Source of the DNA: Candidatus Omnitrophota bacterium
GTDB lineage: Bacteria; Omnitrophota; Gorgyraeia; Zapsychrales; JANLHA01
DNA length: 41,010 bases
Assembly: GCA_020849375.1 (NCBI GenBank)
Contig: JADLGJ010000050.1
Span: 1 to 41,010 of the forward strand
Direction of reading: 5' to 3'
Positions 24,436-32,943 of this stretch are shown in pieces. A program made the position numbers and the translations under genes. Position 1 is the first letter of the stretch. Each line of letters begins with the position of its first letter. The notes under the pieces were generated by a model. The model ran no database searches and was not told the origin of the DNA. It was given only the letters and a program-made list of their open reading frames with translations.

Positions 24436-25056
24436 ATGAACGAATTCGAAAAAGGCCTTTTGCGTTACCTCACCCCCGAACAGCTCGCTCTCATCCAAAG
24501 CAAACGGATCGGTATCGGCGGGGCCGGTGGCTTAGGATCCAATACCGCGATGATCCTCGTCCGTTCAGGATTTAAACATTTTGAGATCATTGACCAAGAC
24601 GTCATCGACGCATCCAATCTCAACCGCCAGCAATATTTTCTCAACGAAATAGGCCTCGACAAAGTCGCTGTCACACAAAAACGCCTCCTCGACATCAATC
24701 CCGACCTCGACATCACCGTTTACAAGATCAAATGGACGCCGGATAACGGGTCTCAATATTTAAGGAACTGCGATTTTATTGTCGAAGCGTTTGATAATGC
24801 GGAATGGAAACACAAGTTCGTAGATTTTTACCACGACAAAACACCTTGTCTCGTCAGCGGCGTCGGTATGGCAGGATTGTTGGAGAAAAGACCTATGGCG
24901 GTCAAAAAGGCCGGGAATATTTATTTCGTCGGAGACCTCTCCACTGATTCCGCTTTAGGGCATCCGCCGATGGCCCCGCGCGTCACGGGTTGCGCCGCTA
25001 AGATGAGTGAGATCGTTCTAGATCTGACAATTGGCGTTGCAATGCATTCTTCTTGA
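24436..25056 (+). CDS. thiF: ThiS adenylyltransferase ThiF, short anaerobic type
   Basis: An E1-like enzyme that activates the ThiS C-terminus with ATP. The 206 residues carry the nucleotide loop GIGGAGGLGSN (26-36), ASNLNRQQYF with the catalytic arginine, and DKVAVTQKRLLDINPDLDI. The CxxC zinc pairs and crossover Cys loop of E. coli ThiF (251 residues) are missing; such short forms occur in clostridia and similar anaerobes. The thiSGHF order supports the role. Its ribosome binding site (GAGAAG) is weak and lies just after the 92-bp repeat. The last 59 bp overlap the convergent TVP38 gene. Confidence 0.9.
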   Translation: MNEFEKGLLRYLTPEQLALIQSKRIGIGGAGGLGSNTAMILVRSGFKHFEIIDQDVIDASNLNRQQYFLNEIGLDKVAVTQKRLLDINPDLDITVYKIKWTPDNGSQYLRNCDFIVEAFDNAEWKHKFVDFYHDKTPCLVSGVGMAGLLEKRPMAVKKAGNIYFVGDLSTDSALGHPPMAPRVTGCAAKMSEIVLDLTIGVAMHSS

Positions 25057-25750
25057 TCATCGTCGCAATAAAAACCGCGGCCGTAAGAACGATCACCGTT
25101 ACCATATAAATAAAACTCAGCACTAAAGCGGCGGGATTATTCCGGAAGTACTCGACCATCGCGCTGGGATTACGAAAAACCGCTTCTCCCATCCCCGCAA
25201 TAACGAACTGCAGCCAAAAGATCCGCAACGGCGAACCGAGAACAACGGCATAAAAATATTTCCGGAACGATAACTGCGTCAAACCAAAACCCACATCCAT
25301 GAATCGGAACGGGACTAAGGGATTAATGCGCAGAACGAGCGCCGTCCAGAACCCGGCATTGTCAGGCGCATATTGGCGATGCTTCTCTTTCAGATTAAAT
25401 TTGTGTTCGATGAATTCACGGCCTAATTTACGACTAAGCAGGAACAAGATCGTGGCGTTACCGATCTCGGCGAGAGTCACGAACAGCGTGCTCCAATAAG
25501 GGCCAAAAAGAAGCGCGCCGCTGATACGGAAAATATCGATCGTCCCTACCCATAGCACCATCGTCAACCCGATATAGATCACAACAAAAAGAGAACCGGA
25601 AAGCCACAACGGGTATTGGCTGAGCCATGCTTTGATCTGCACAAGATCAATATGAAGGGCACGCCCTAAATACCACAACCCGGCAATGAGCGCGATGAAA
25701 AGAATAAAACGCTGTGTCGAGCGAATTTTTTTATCCACGGAATTCGGCAA
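24998..25750 (-). CDS. TVP38/TMEM64 (VTT-domain) membrane protein
   Basis: About 250 residues with hydrophobic segments near 15-28, 46-65, 75-95, 160-175 and 210-235. The family pattern [16 protein letters not shown] and [39 protein letters not shown] marks the VTT/DedA domain, thought to move phospholipids or support membrane homeostasis. The start is uncertain: TTG 25750 overlaps cysK by 20 nt, GTG 25738 by 8 nt, and neither has a good ribosome binding site. The last 19 codons lie antisense to thiF. Confidence 0.82.
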   Translation of the reverse strand: MPNSVDKKIRSTQRFILFIALIAGLWYLGRALHIDLVQIKAWLSQYPLWLSGSLFVVIYIGLTMVLWVGTIDIFRISGALLFGPYWSTLFVTLAEIGNATILFLLSRKLGREFIEHKFNLKEKHRQYAPDNAGFWTALVLRINPLVPFRFMDVGFGLTQLSFRKYFYAVVLGSPLRIFWLQFVIAGMGEAVFRNPSAMVEYFRNNPAALVLSFIYMVTVIVLTAAVFIATMIKKNALQRQLSDLERSHSS

Positions 25751-26663
25751 AAAGATCGGTGCTCAAATAACGTTCACCCGTTGAAGGAATGATCACGACG
25801 ATCAGCTTCCCTTTGTTCTCAGGACGGCGGGCGACCTGTAAAGCCGCACATACAGCTGCCCCCGACGAAATACCGCACAAGATCCCTTCTTCGCGCATCA
25901 ATAATTTGGCATGGGCAAAAGCTTCGTCATTATCAACCCCAATGATCTCATCGATCAACTTCGTGTTCAAAATAGATGGGATGAAACCCGCGCCGATCCC
26001 TTGGATCTTATGCGGGCCCGGAGCGCCGCCAGACAAAACCGGCGAGCCTTTCGGTTCGACAGCAACTGTCTTAAAGGCCGGTTTACGTTTTTTGATCACT
26101 TCAGATACGCCGGTGATCGTCCCGCCGGTGCCGATGCCGGAGATCAGGATATCAGCTTTACCGTCGGTGTCATTCCAGATCTCTTCCGCAGTCGTTTTGC
26201 GGTGGATCTCCGGGTTAGCCGGATTATCGAATTGCTGCGGCATAAAATAATTGCTGTCGCTTTCGGCAAGTTCTTTGGCTTTTTTGATGGCGCCCTTCAT
26301 CCCTTCAGAACCCGGCGTCAAAACCAAATTCGCGCCTAACCCGCGCAATAAAGCACGTCGTTCCAAGCTCATCGTTTCCGGCATGGTCAACGTAAGCTTA
26401 TAACCTTTCACCGCACAAACAAAAGCGAGCGCGATCCCGGTGTTTCCCGACGTGGGTTCCACGATCACAGTGTTCTTGTTGATCTTGCCAGCTTTCTCTG
26501 CGGCGTCGATCATCGCGAAACCGATGCGATCCTTGACCGATCCAAGCGGATTAAAATATTCCAATTTCAAAACAATATCGGCATAGCAGCCTTTATTGAT
26601 CTTGTTCAAACGGACCAAGGGAGTTTTTCCGATGAGTTCAATGATGTCATTAGCGATTTTCAT
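25731..26663 (-). CDS. cysK: Cysteine synthase (O-acetylserine sulfhydrylase)
   Basis: A PLP enzyme making cysteine from O-acetylserine and sulfide. 310 residues. K44 in [11 protein letters not shown] binds [13 protein letters not shown] binds the substrate carboxylate, and [11 protein letters not shown] holds the PLP phosphate. PFMEW-like family members that use other substrates cannot be ruled out from sequence alone. AGGAG is eight bases before ATG, which overlaps the mnmG TGA (ATGA). Linking cysK to mnmG is unusual but the overlap makes co-expression certain. Confidence 0.92.
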   Translation of the reverse strand: MKIANDIIELIGKTPLVRLNKINKGCYADIVLKLEYFNPLGSVKDRIGFAMIDAAEKAGKINKNTVIVEPTSGNTGIALAFVCAVKGYKLTLTMPETMSLERRALLRGLGANLVLTPGSEGMKGAIKKAKELAESDSNYFMPQQFDNPANPEIHRKTTAEEIWNDTDGKADILISGIGTGGTITGVSEVIKKRKPAFKTVAVEPKGSPVLSGGAPGPHKIQGIGAGFIPSILNTKLIDEIIGVDNDEAFAHAKLLMREEGILCGISSGAAVCAALQVARRPENKGKLIVVIIPSTGERYLSTDLFAEFRG

Positions 26664-28570
26664 AATGCTTTCTCCTCGTTTTTTCTTTGTGCTTTACGTT
26701 CTAAACTCAACTTACGCAAATAGATCATTAAGATCGTGATCGCAGCTGGCGTTACGCCGGAGATACGATTGGCCTGACCCAATGTCAGTGGAGAAAATCT
26801 TGCCAGTTTCTGCTGGATCTCTTTCGACAAACCGGAAATGATCGTGTAATCAAGATCTTTCGGGATCTTGATATTCTCGATATGACGAAAACGCTCGACA
26901 CTCTTATGTTGGCGCTCGATAAACCCTTCGTACTTGATCTCGTATTCGACTTGGTCAATGACCTGCTGAGGAAAATTCTTCAATTTTCCGTCGAACGGAG
27001 CGATCATATGATATTTCACTTCCGGACGCTTAAGAATTGCGCTCAACGTCGATGGCTGGCGTAACGGAGAACTATTATTCTCAACTAAAATTCTATCTAA
27101 CTCGGAACCCGGCATCATGCGGGTCGTACGCAAATGCTCGATTTCCTCGTCGATCGATCTGTATTTGCTGATGATCCTATCGTAATCTTCCGTACTTAAT
27201 AAACCAAATTCATGGCCATAACGACACATGCGGCGGTCGGCATTGTCTTCTCTGATGATCAGACGATATTCCACGCGCGACGTGAACATGCGGTACGGCT
27301 CATCCGTTCCCTTCGTCGTGAGATCATCGATCAGAACACCGAGATACGCTTCATCGCGGCGCAAAATGAACGGCGGCAAATTCTTCACATTCAGAGCCGC
27401 ATTGATACCCGCGACCATTCCCTGTCCGGCCGCTTCTTCATAACCGGTCGTCCCGTTAATTTGTCCGGCAAGGAACAAGCCCTGGACTTTCTTCGTTTCT
27501 AATGTCGGGAACAATTCCGTCGGAGGAATGACGCCATGCTCGATCGAATATCCGGCGCGGACGATCTTGGCATGTTCCATCCCCTTGATCGAGTGGACCA
27601 TTTGTTCCTGAACTTCAACAGGCAAACCGGTAGAAATGCCGTTCGGGTAATATTCATCCGTGTCTAAACCTTCCGGCTCAAGAAAAACATGGTGGCTGCC
27701 GCGGTCGCTGAATCTCTTAATTTTGTCTTCGATCGACGGGCAGTAGCGCACGCCGGTCGCCTGGATCTGTCCAGAATACATAGGTGACAAATGCATATTC
27801 TGACGGATAATCTCGTGCGTCAGTTCGCTGGTATGCGTGATGTGGCACGGGACTAACTTTTGTTCTTTGGGAATTTCAGGCGTGCGGAAAGAAAACGGGA
27901 CAGGTGGGTCGTCGGAATGCTGGGCTTCCAACTGTGAAAAATCAATGGTCTTGCCATCAATGCGCGGCGGTGTTCCCGTTTTAAAGAATACGACCGGAAA
28001 TCCCAAATCGCGAATATTATCAACTAGTTTAATGGAAGCCGGTTCACCGATGCGTCCACCAGAGGTGATCTGCGGGCCCATGTGAATGCGGCCGCCTAAA
28101 AATGTTCCGGTCGTGATAACAACGGTCGGTGTTTGAATTTCTAAACCCGCAACAGTCTTAAGGCCGGTGACTTTTCCGCCGGCGACACAAATTTCGCTGA
28201 CCTCATCGGGAATAACGGTCAAATTTTTCTGGTTAAAAACAACGGACTGGATATAAAGTTTGTAGCGCTTACGGTCACTTTGGCAACGTGAAGAACGGAC
28301 AGCCTGCCCTTTCGAGGCATTCAATTGACGGAACTGGATTCCGGTGCGGTCCGCGGCCAAACCCATTTCCCCACCGAGGGCATCGATCTCTTTAACGATC
28401 TGGCCTTTGCCGACACCGCCGATGGCCGGGTTGCAGCTCATTTGGCCGATCGTGTCAGTAAAAAGGCTGACCATCGCGGTCTTAACACCCATACGCGCTG
28501 AAGCTAAAGCCGCCTCAACACCCGCGTGACCGCCGCCGATGACCACACATTGGAATTCCAATTTATTCAT
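26660..28570 (-). CDS. mnmG: tRNA uridine-5-carboxymethylaminomethyl modification enzyme MnmG (GidA)
   Basis: With MnmE it modifies the wobble uridine of several tRNAs. 636 residues, near the E. coli 629. FAD-binding GGGHAG is at 12-17, followed by [43 protein letters not shown] (with the cysteine used in methylene transfer), the second cysteine near [10 protein letters not shown], and the C-terminal [19 protein letters not shown]. Its ATG overlaps the TGA of a 56-aa gene upstream. MnmE is not in the window. Confidence 0.97.
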   Translation of the reverse strand: MNKLEFQCVVIGGGHAGVEAALASARMGVKTAMVSLFTDTIGQMSCNPAIGGVGKGQIVKEIDALGGEMGLAADRTGIQFRQLNASKGQAVRSSRCQSDRKRYKLYIQSVVFNQKNLTVIPDEVSEICVAGGKVTGLKTVAGLEIQTPTVVITTGTFLGGRIHMGPQITSGGRIGEPASIKLVDNIRDLGFPVVFFKTGTPPRIDGKTIDFSQLEAQHSDDPPVPFSFRTPEIPKEQKLVPCHITHTSELTHEIIRQNMHLSPMYSGQIQATGVRYCPSIEDKIKRFSDRGSHHVFLEPEGLDTDEYYPNGISTGLPVEVQEQMVHSIKGMEHAKIVRAGYSIEHGVIPPTELFPTLETKKVQGLFLAGQINGTTGYEEAAGQGMVAGINAALNVKNLPPFILRRDEAYLGVLIDDLTTKGTDEPYRMFTSRVEYRLIIREDNADRRMCRYGHEFGLLSTEDYDRIISKYRSIDEEIEHLRTTRMMPGSELDRILVENNSSPLRQPSTLSAILKRPEVKYHMIAPFDGKLKNFPQQVIDQVEYEIKYEGFIERQHKSVERFRHIENIKIPKDLDYTIISGLSKEIQQKLARFSPLTLGQANRISGVTPAAITILMIYLRKLSLERKAQRKNEEKAL

Positions 28571-28737
28571 TTTTTCTTAACCGCCATAAAAATAGAGTTA
28601 ATGACTGCAAAAAAAAGGAGCAAACCGGCAAGGACATTGAGATCAAAATATTGAAAGTTCGTGAACGTCGTTGAAAGGATGGCGATAATAGTCGCTGTCC
28701 AAAGAATATACATGATCACAGAGAAAAAACGATCCAT
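28567..28737 (-). CDS. 56-aa two-helix membrane protein leading the mnmG operon
   Basis: ATG 28737 to TGA 28567 encodes MDRFFSVIMYILWTATIIAI, then LSTTFTNFQYFDLNVLAGLL and a tail ending MAVKKK. Two hydrophobic helices (about 5-22 and 35-53) are joined by a short polar loop, with a basic end. GGAGAG lies 6-8 nt before the ATG, a TTGACA promoter lies upstream, and its stop overlaps the mnmG start as ATGA, so expression is well supported. I do not recognise a family. It is the first gene of the mnmG-cysK-TVP38 transcript. Confidence 0.75.
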   Translation of the reverse strand: MDRFFSVIMYILWTATIIAILSTTFTNFQYFDLNVLAGLLLFFAVINSIFMAVKKK

Positions 28738-28772
28738 ACGTCTCTCCTTTTTTGCGTCGATATAACTGTATT

Positions 28773-28801
28773 AAAGTACAAGGTAAACGTTGTTTTGTCA
28801 A
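28773..28801 (-). promoter_or_regulatory. Promoter of the 56-aa protein / mnmG operon
   Basis: On the minus strand TTGACA (28801-28796), 17 nt, TACTTT (28778-28773). The perfect -35 box and spacing are convincing, the -10 box less so. The spacer contains AACGTT. Confidence 0.55.
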
Positions 28802-28822
28802 CTCTGCGCAGCCAACTGCAAA

Positions 28823-29830
28823 TTATCTAGAAGGGCTACTACACGAATCGCGGACAATGAGCTGCGGGGCTAAAATGACGTGGATCGGGGACTTTTTTTT
28901 GCCAGCAACGATCGCGCTCAAGGTCTTGACCGCCTGTTCCGCCATAGTAAAAAGCGGCTGTTTGATCGTGGTCAGGGCGACCGGGCCGAAGATCGCGGCC
29001 GGATTGTCATCAAACCCGATTACAGACAATGTTTGAGGGATCTTAAAACCTTTTTCCATCGCGACCGAGATCGCTTCCAAGGCCATATCATCGCTAGCCG
29101 CAAAAACCGCAGTTGGCGGCACAGGAAGGGCCAAAAGTTTTTCCATAGCGATACGGGCACTACGGCGGGAATAATCACCTTCAAGGACATATTCAGGTGG
29201 AAGCGCGATCTTCTTTTTCGCCAAAAGATTTTTAAACCCTTCTAAACGGTGCTGTCCGGCCTGGGTCTGTAAATTCCCGGTGATCGTCGCGATCCGTTGA
29301 TGTCCTAAGTTCACCAAGTAATCAGCAGCCATGGCTCCGCCTGCGATATTATTGACACCAACATAATTCACCGCCAGGTCTTCAGGAATATTATTAATGA
29401 CCATACACGGCACGCCGAATGCCATAGCATTCTCGACCTGTTTACGATTTTCGATAATATCAGCAAAAATAACACCACCGACACTATTGGTATTTAATTC
29501 GTTATAACCGCTGGTGATGTGAAAAACGAGGTCTTGCTTGAGGATCTCGCACGCATGGCCGACGCCGCGGATGATCTCGATCGCATAGAACGAATAAAAG
29601 ATCCCCGGATAACCCGGCATGACAAGGCCGACCGCCGTGTTCGATCCGCGCGCCAAACGCTGTGCGCTGATATCGGGCTTATATTTTAAAGCAGCGATCG
29701 CTTCTTCAACTTTGGCTTGATTTTTCTTGCTTACGGTAGGGACTTTATTGATGACGCGGGAGACTGTCGTGATCGAAACTTTGGCACGGCGGGCAACATC
29801 ATCGATACTGGCTTTACGTTTTTCAGGCAT
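28823..29830 (-). CDS. LacI-family transcriptional regulator
   Basis: 335 residues. The N-terminal helix-turn-helix is ASIDDVARRAKVSITTVSRV with INKVPTVSKKNQAKVEEAI, the hinge helix is DISAQRLARGSN, and the rest is a periplasmic-binding-protein-like effector domain (VGLVMPGYPG, GGVIFADI, YLVNLGHQRIATITG, VFAASDDMALEAI, LSVIGFDDNPAA). It should repress sugar genes until a sugar binds; the neighbouring GH94/ABC genes are the obvious targets. It follows the coiled-coil gene by 16 nt without a clear ribosome binding site, so it may share that transcript. Confidence 0.92.
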   Translation of the reverse strand: MPEKRKASIDDVARRAKVSITTVSRVINKVPTVSKKNQAKVEEAIAALKYKPDISAQRLARGSNTAVGLVMPGYPGIFYSFYAIEIIRGVGHACEILKQDLVFHITSGYNELNTNSVGGVIFADIIENRKQVENAMAFGVPCMVINNIPEDLAVNYVGVNNIAGGAMAADYLVNLGHQRIATITGNLQTQAGQHRLEGFKNLLAKKKIALPPEYVLEGDYSRRSARIAMEKLLALPVPPTAVFAASDDMALEAISVAMEKGFKIPQTLSVIGFDDNPAAIFGPVALTTIKQPLFTMAEQAVKTLSAIVAGKKKSPIHVILAPQLIVRDSCSSPSR

Positions 29831-29846
29831 TGATCACTAGTCAGAA

Positions 29847-31127
29847 TTACCTTACGGTATCGCCGACCTCAATATCCACCATCTTGCTTTTGATATCAGC
29901 GGCACAAATGTCTTTGCGCACCTGAATAACTTCAAGACCGGCGATATACTCTGCACCGCGGTAGATATTAAGTTTATCGCCGATCTTAACTCCGGAGTCC
30001 TCGCCGAGATTAACGATGACAAAATTATTGTCGGAATTGATGCTCACGACATTACCACTTTGACCGACCGGTCCGGCCTTGACTTCGTTAGCGCCTTTAT
30101 CAGCACCGTTCACGACGATCGGAGATAATTCAATTTCGCCGGTTCTCGAATTCTTGGTCGAAGGTTTGAAATCTTTTTCAAGCGTATCTTTGAGCTGATA
30201 GATCTGTTCAACACGGTTTTGAATAACGCCTTCGGTCTCAAAAAGTTTTTCTTCGATCTGCTTTTTGTCGCCTTGTAACTTGACGATATTCTTTTCAAGG
30301 CCGATCTTGGTTGATGTTAAATTCTTTAATTGTTCGTGCAGATTATTATTTTCTTCGCCGATCTTATTCATCCGGTCCGACATGAACTTCTTTTCATTCT
30401 GAGCACGGGCTAACTCGATCGAAAGATTTTTTGCAAGGTCATTGCCATACTTGATCTCACGGGCAATGGCTTCTTTATCTTTATTTAATTTGCTGATCTC
30501 CAACTGAAGGTCAGAATTTTGTTTTTTAAGGTCACTGACGTCTAAAGCACTTTTCGACAATTGATCTTTGAGGTCATCAAGCTGCATCTTCAGCTCTGCC
30601 TTGGCCTTTAAGATCTTGGCCCAATAATCTTCTTCGTCACCGGAACCATTCGCAGGAGGATTCTCTTCAGCGGCTTCGCCACTTTCAGCTCCGGCATCAG
30701 ATTTCGTCGCTATTTGCGCGTTTTGTGTTGCCATTTGCGCGACCGCCTTAGACCTTTCATCAAGTTTCGCGGCCAGGTCATCGCGTTCTTTTTGCAACGT
30801 CGTTACGCGCGTTTTAAAATCATCGCGCTCACGGGTCAACTCTTTGATCTTGGAACCGATCTCATCAATATTGCCGCCGACACTGCCGATCTTGGCAACA
30901 AGCTCGTTCTTTTCTTTTTCAACGGCGTTAAATTTTTCTTGTAATTGGCTAAATTCGGAAAGCTTAGTCGTTTCGCGGGCCTGAGCGTCACTGAGCTGTT
31001 TTGTCAGCATGGCCTTTTCTTTAGCTAGGCTGCTGTTCTTCAATGAAACGATCAAAGCCACACCAACCGCGGCGAGAAGGAACACAACCAACATTCCTGT
31101 GAGAATTTGTTTTGCGGCTTGGGACAT
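29847..31127 (-). CDS. Membrane-anchored coiled-coil protein with C-terminal beta domain
   Basis: 426 residues. One N-terminal transmembrane helix (about 9-29) puts the rest in the periplasm. Two long heptad coiled-coil regions (about 32-130 and 175-325) are separated by an acidic, Ala/Gly/Pro-rich linker (about 140-168). The end (about 360-426) is a compact beta-rich domain, GNVVSINSDNNFVIVNLGED and VKIGDKLNIYRG, seen on many proteins of PVC-group bacteria but without a firm function. It may tether or space envelope layers. It has its own promoter and a good ribosome binding site (GGAG, five bases before ATG). The function is unknown. Confidence 0.75.
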   Translation of the reverse strand: MSQAAKQILTGMLVVFLLAAVGVALIVSLKNSSLAKEKAMLTKQLSDAQARETTKLSEFSQLQEKFNAVEKEKNELVAKIGSVGGNIDEIGSKIKELTRERDDFKTRVTTLQKERDDLAAKLDERSKAVAQMATQNAQIATKSDAGAESGEAAEENPPANGSGDEEDYWAKILKAKAELKMQLDDLKDQLSKSALDVSDLKKQNSDLQLEISKLNKDKEAIAREIKYGNDLAKNLSIELARAQNEKKFMSDRMNKIGEENNNLHEQLKNLTSTKIGLEKNIVKLQGDKKQIEEKLFETEGVIQNRVEQIYQLKDTLEKDFKPSTKNSRTGEIELSPIVVNGADKGANEVKAGPVGQSGNVVSINSDNNFVIVNLGEDSGVKIGDKLNIYRGAEYIAGLEVIQVRKDICAADIKSKMVDIEVGDTVR

Positions 31128-31170
31128 ATATGCTCCGTAATGATTATTAGTAGTCTTTAAACTTGTAATG

Positions 31171-31199
31171 ACTATAGCAAAGGTAAAAAATCAATACAA
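31171..31199 (-). promoter_or_regulatory. Promoter of the coiled-coil protein gene
   Basis: On the minus strand TTGTAT (31199-31194), 17 nt, TATAGT (31176-31171), with TG one base before the -10 box. Confidence 0.7.
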
Positions 31200-31213
31200 G
31201 AAGAATTCAGAAA

Positions 31214-31828
31214 TTATTGGTACTGAATATTATCTAAATAAAAAGTGCAGCTTTCCGGATTAACATCAACACTCGTTGACCACGAGAAACCGCCGCTGAT
31301 ATAAGATAGATCTTTGCCGCGCAGGTCGATCGTGTATTCGCGCCATTCATTGGTCAAGATCACCGGGCCGATGATCGCACTGTCAGAATCAGGAAAATCT
31401 CCCGTGATCCCGCCGATCTTAAACTCTTCGATCCGTTCTCCGCCTTTTTCGCCCTTGGCCCAAAATGTTAGCTTTTGCGCGCCCTCTAAGTTAAAGCCAC
31501 CCTTTTGTTTGCCCCAGTTATTCGCCGGATTTAACCAATAGATGCCGCTCCATTTTTGATCATTATTGGAACAAGCCACATCAAAAACCGCCTTGACGCA
31601 TGTCGCGCCTTCCTGGCACTCTTCTTTCCAACCATCATCTAACTTGAGGCATTTCCCATTCGGCATGAATCCAGATGGGATGTAATGGTTTACAGAAGCG
31701 CCCCTGTCTTTATAAATAAAGAATGCTTTGAATTCCGATGACTCTTGATCGGCTGCACGCGCAACGGCACAACCCATCGCGATCATTATCAATAACACAA
31801 CGAGACTGTTCCAACGTTTCATTCTCAA
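31214..31828 (-). CDS. Secreted beta-sandwich protein, carbohydrate-binding-like
   Basis: 204 residues with a signal peptide (hydrophobic 8-22, cleavage near ARA-AD). The mature part contains GIYWLNPANNWGKQKGGFNL, AQKLTFWAKGEKGGERIEEF and IGGITGDFPDSDSA, ending with EWREYTIDLRGKDLSYISGG and a final strand TFYLDNIQY. This layout, aromatic-rich strands and a closing YxDNI, is that of galactose-binding-like carbohydrate modules. No catalytic domain is present. It lies downstream of the secreted repeat protein and beyond a strong terminator, so it needs its own promoter, which I could not define. Likely role: binding a glycan outside the inner membrane (inference). Confidence 0.6.
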   Translation of the reverse strand: MRMKRWNSLVVLLIMIAMGCAVARAADQESSEFKAFFIYKDRGASVNHYIPSGFMPNGKCLKLDDGWKEECQEGATCVKAVFDVACSNNDQKWSGIYWLNPANNWGKQKGGFNLEGAQKLTFWAKGEKGGERIEEFKIGGITGDFPDSDSAIIGPVILTNEWREYTIDLRGKDLSYISGGFSWSTSVDVNPESCTFYLDNIQYQ

Positions 31829-31865
31829 CTCACTTTCATATATTTTGATTATTACAGCCGGGGCA

Positions 31866-31909
31866 CGAAAAATAATCCTCCCCGTAAAATATTTTACGGG
31901 GAGGATTAT
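31866..31909 (-). terminator. Terminator built on a perfect 38-bp palindrome
   Basis: 31872-31909 is fully self-complementary (19 + 19), with CCTCCCCG / CGGGGAGG as the GC part and an AT centre. On the minus strand it runs into five T, so it ends the upstream repeat-protein transcript. Confidence 0.9.
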
Positions 31910-31933
31910 GAAAACAACTTATCGTTTTAAATA

Positions 31934-32797
31934 TTACTTCTTCACTTCGAGGGCATCGATCTTTTCAGCTGCGGCTTCTGCAGGTTTCCAAAACCAGCCT
32001 TGCGGATCCCAGCACTGTGCATAGGCAAATTCATCGATCAATTTCTGGTACGCTTTTTTGGCTTCTTCAGCGTTACCGGCACTGCGATAATATTCACCCT
32101 TGATAAATAATGCGGTCCCAACATCATTAAGTGCCCAGTAAGAGAAGATCTTCTCTTTGGATTCCCAGGCATATTCAGTTAAAGATTTTTGCATTTCTTT
32201 GGCTTTATCTTCATAAAGTTCCAAAGCCTTGCCGACATAAGCATCAACAGCTTCTTGATTTTTATCGCCAAAGGCTTTCCAGGCTTTTGCAACTAACGCG
32301 GAGGACGACACATCACCGAAATCCGGAGCATTGGGGCTGCCTACAATGGCAAGTTTTTGTTTAGCGGTTTCGGCAGGTTTCCAGAACCAGCCTTGAGGAT
32401 CCCAGCATTGGCCAAAGCTGTATTCATTAACTAATTTTTCATAAGAGGCTTTAGCTTCATCGTTCTGCCCTGCTTTACGATAAGCTTCACCTTGAATAAA
32501 AAGAGCTGCAGCAACGTCGTTAAGGGCCCAATAAGAATGAATTTCTTCATTGGTTCCCTTCACATAATCAGTTAAACCACTTTGCATTTTCTTAGCTTGT
32601 TCCGTGTAAAGCTCTAACGTCTTGTTCGTATATGCTAAAACAGCTTCGAGGTCATTTTGGTTGAGCGCATTCCAAGCCTTGCCAACCAAGGTCATGGATT
32701 TAAAATCGCCAAAATTATATGCACTGGCGGTGGTCGGGTGCATCGAGACCATTCCTGCGCAAAGGATACTTAATACGATTACTGCTTTCTTGATCAT
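31934..32797 (-). CDS. Secreted protein of two tandem TPR-like WDP-x-FW repeats
   Basis: 287 residues: a signal peptide (cleaved near ASA-YN) and then two copies of a domain of about 125 residues. Each copy has a helix pair starting LVGKAWNAL / LVAKAWKAF, a segment with YWALNDV-x-ALFI, a TPR-like pair (AYRKAGQNDEAKASYEKLV / YYRSAGNAEEAKKAYQKLI) and the end motif QCWDPQGWFWKPAE, identical in both. The same domain, once and more diverged, is at the N-terminus of the glycosidase at 32944-35361 (QAWDPSRGAFW). The gene has a good promoter, a full AAGGAGG site eight bases before ATG, and a very strong terminator, so it is probably abundant. It is perhaps a binding or scaffold protein for the glycosidase or its substrate; no function is known to me. 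Confidence 0.75.
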   Translation of the reverse strand: MIKKAVIVLSILCAGMVSMHPTTASAYNFGDFKSMTLVGKAWNALNQNDLEAVLAYTNKTLELYTEQAKKMQSGLTDYVKGTNEEIHSYWALNDVAAALFIQGEAYRKAGQNDEAKASYEKLVNEYSFGQCWDPQGWFWKPAETAKQKLAIVGSPNAPDFGDVSSSALVAKAWKAFGDKNQEAVDAYVGKALELYEDKAKEMQKSLTEYAWESKEKIFSYWALNDVGTALFIKGEYYRSAGNAEEAKKAYQKLIDEFAYAQCWDPQGWFWKPAEAAAEKIDALEVKK

Positions 32798-32884
32798 GTT
32801 AATAACCTCCTTAATTCTACTACGTTAATAAAATGGTTGAAACTGACAACCCCCCATTAAGGCTTGCGGATCGACAATAGAATA

Positions 32885-32913
32885 AGTCTACCACTTTTGA
32901 TCCGGTTTTTCAA
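32885..32913 (-). promoter_or_regulatory. Promoter of the secreted repeat protein
   Basis: On the minus strand TTGAAA (32913-32908), 17 nt, TAGACT (32890-32885), with TG one base before the -10 box. It leaves a leader of about 80 nt ending in AAGGAGG. Confidence 0.7.
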
Positions 32914-32943
32914 AGAACCAAATGCGTGAACAATTTTACCGCT

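Noticed and set aside
28779-28795. LacI-type operator around AACGTT in the mnmG promoter
   Set aside because: Only six bases are symmetric; too little to claim.
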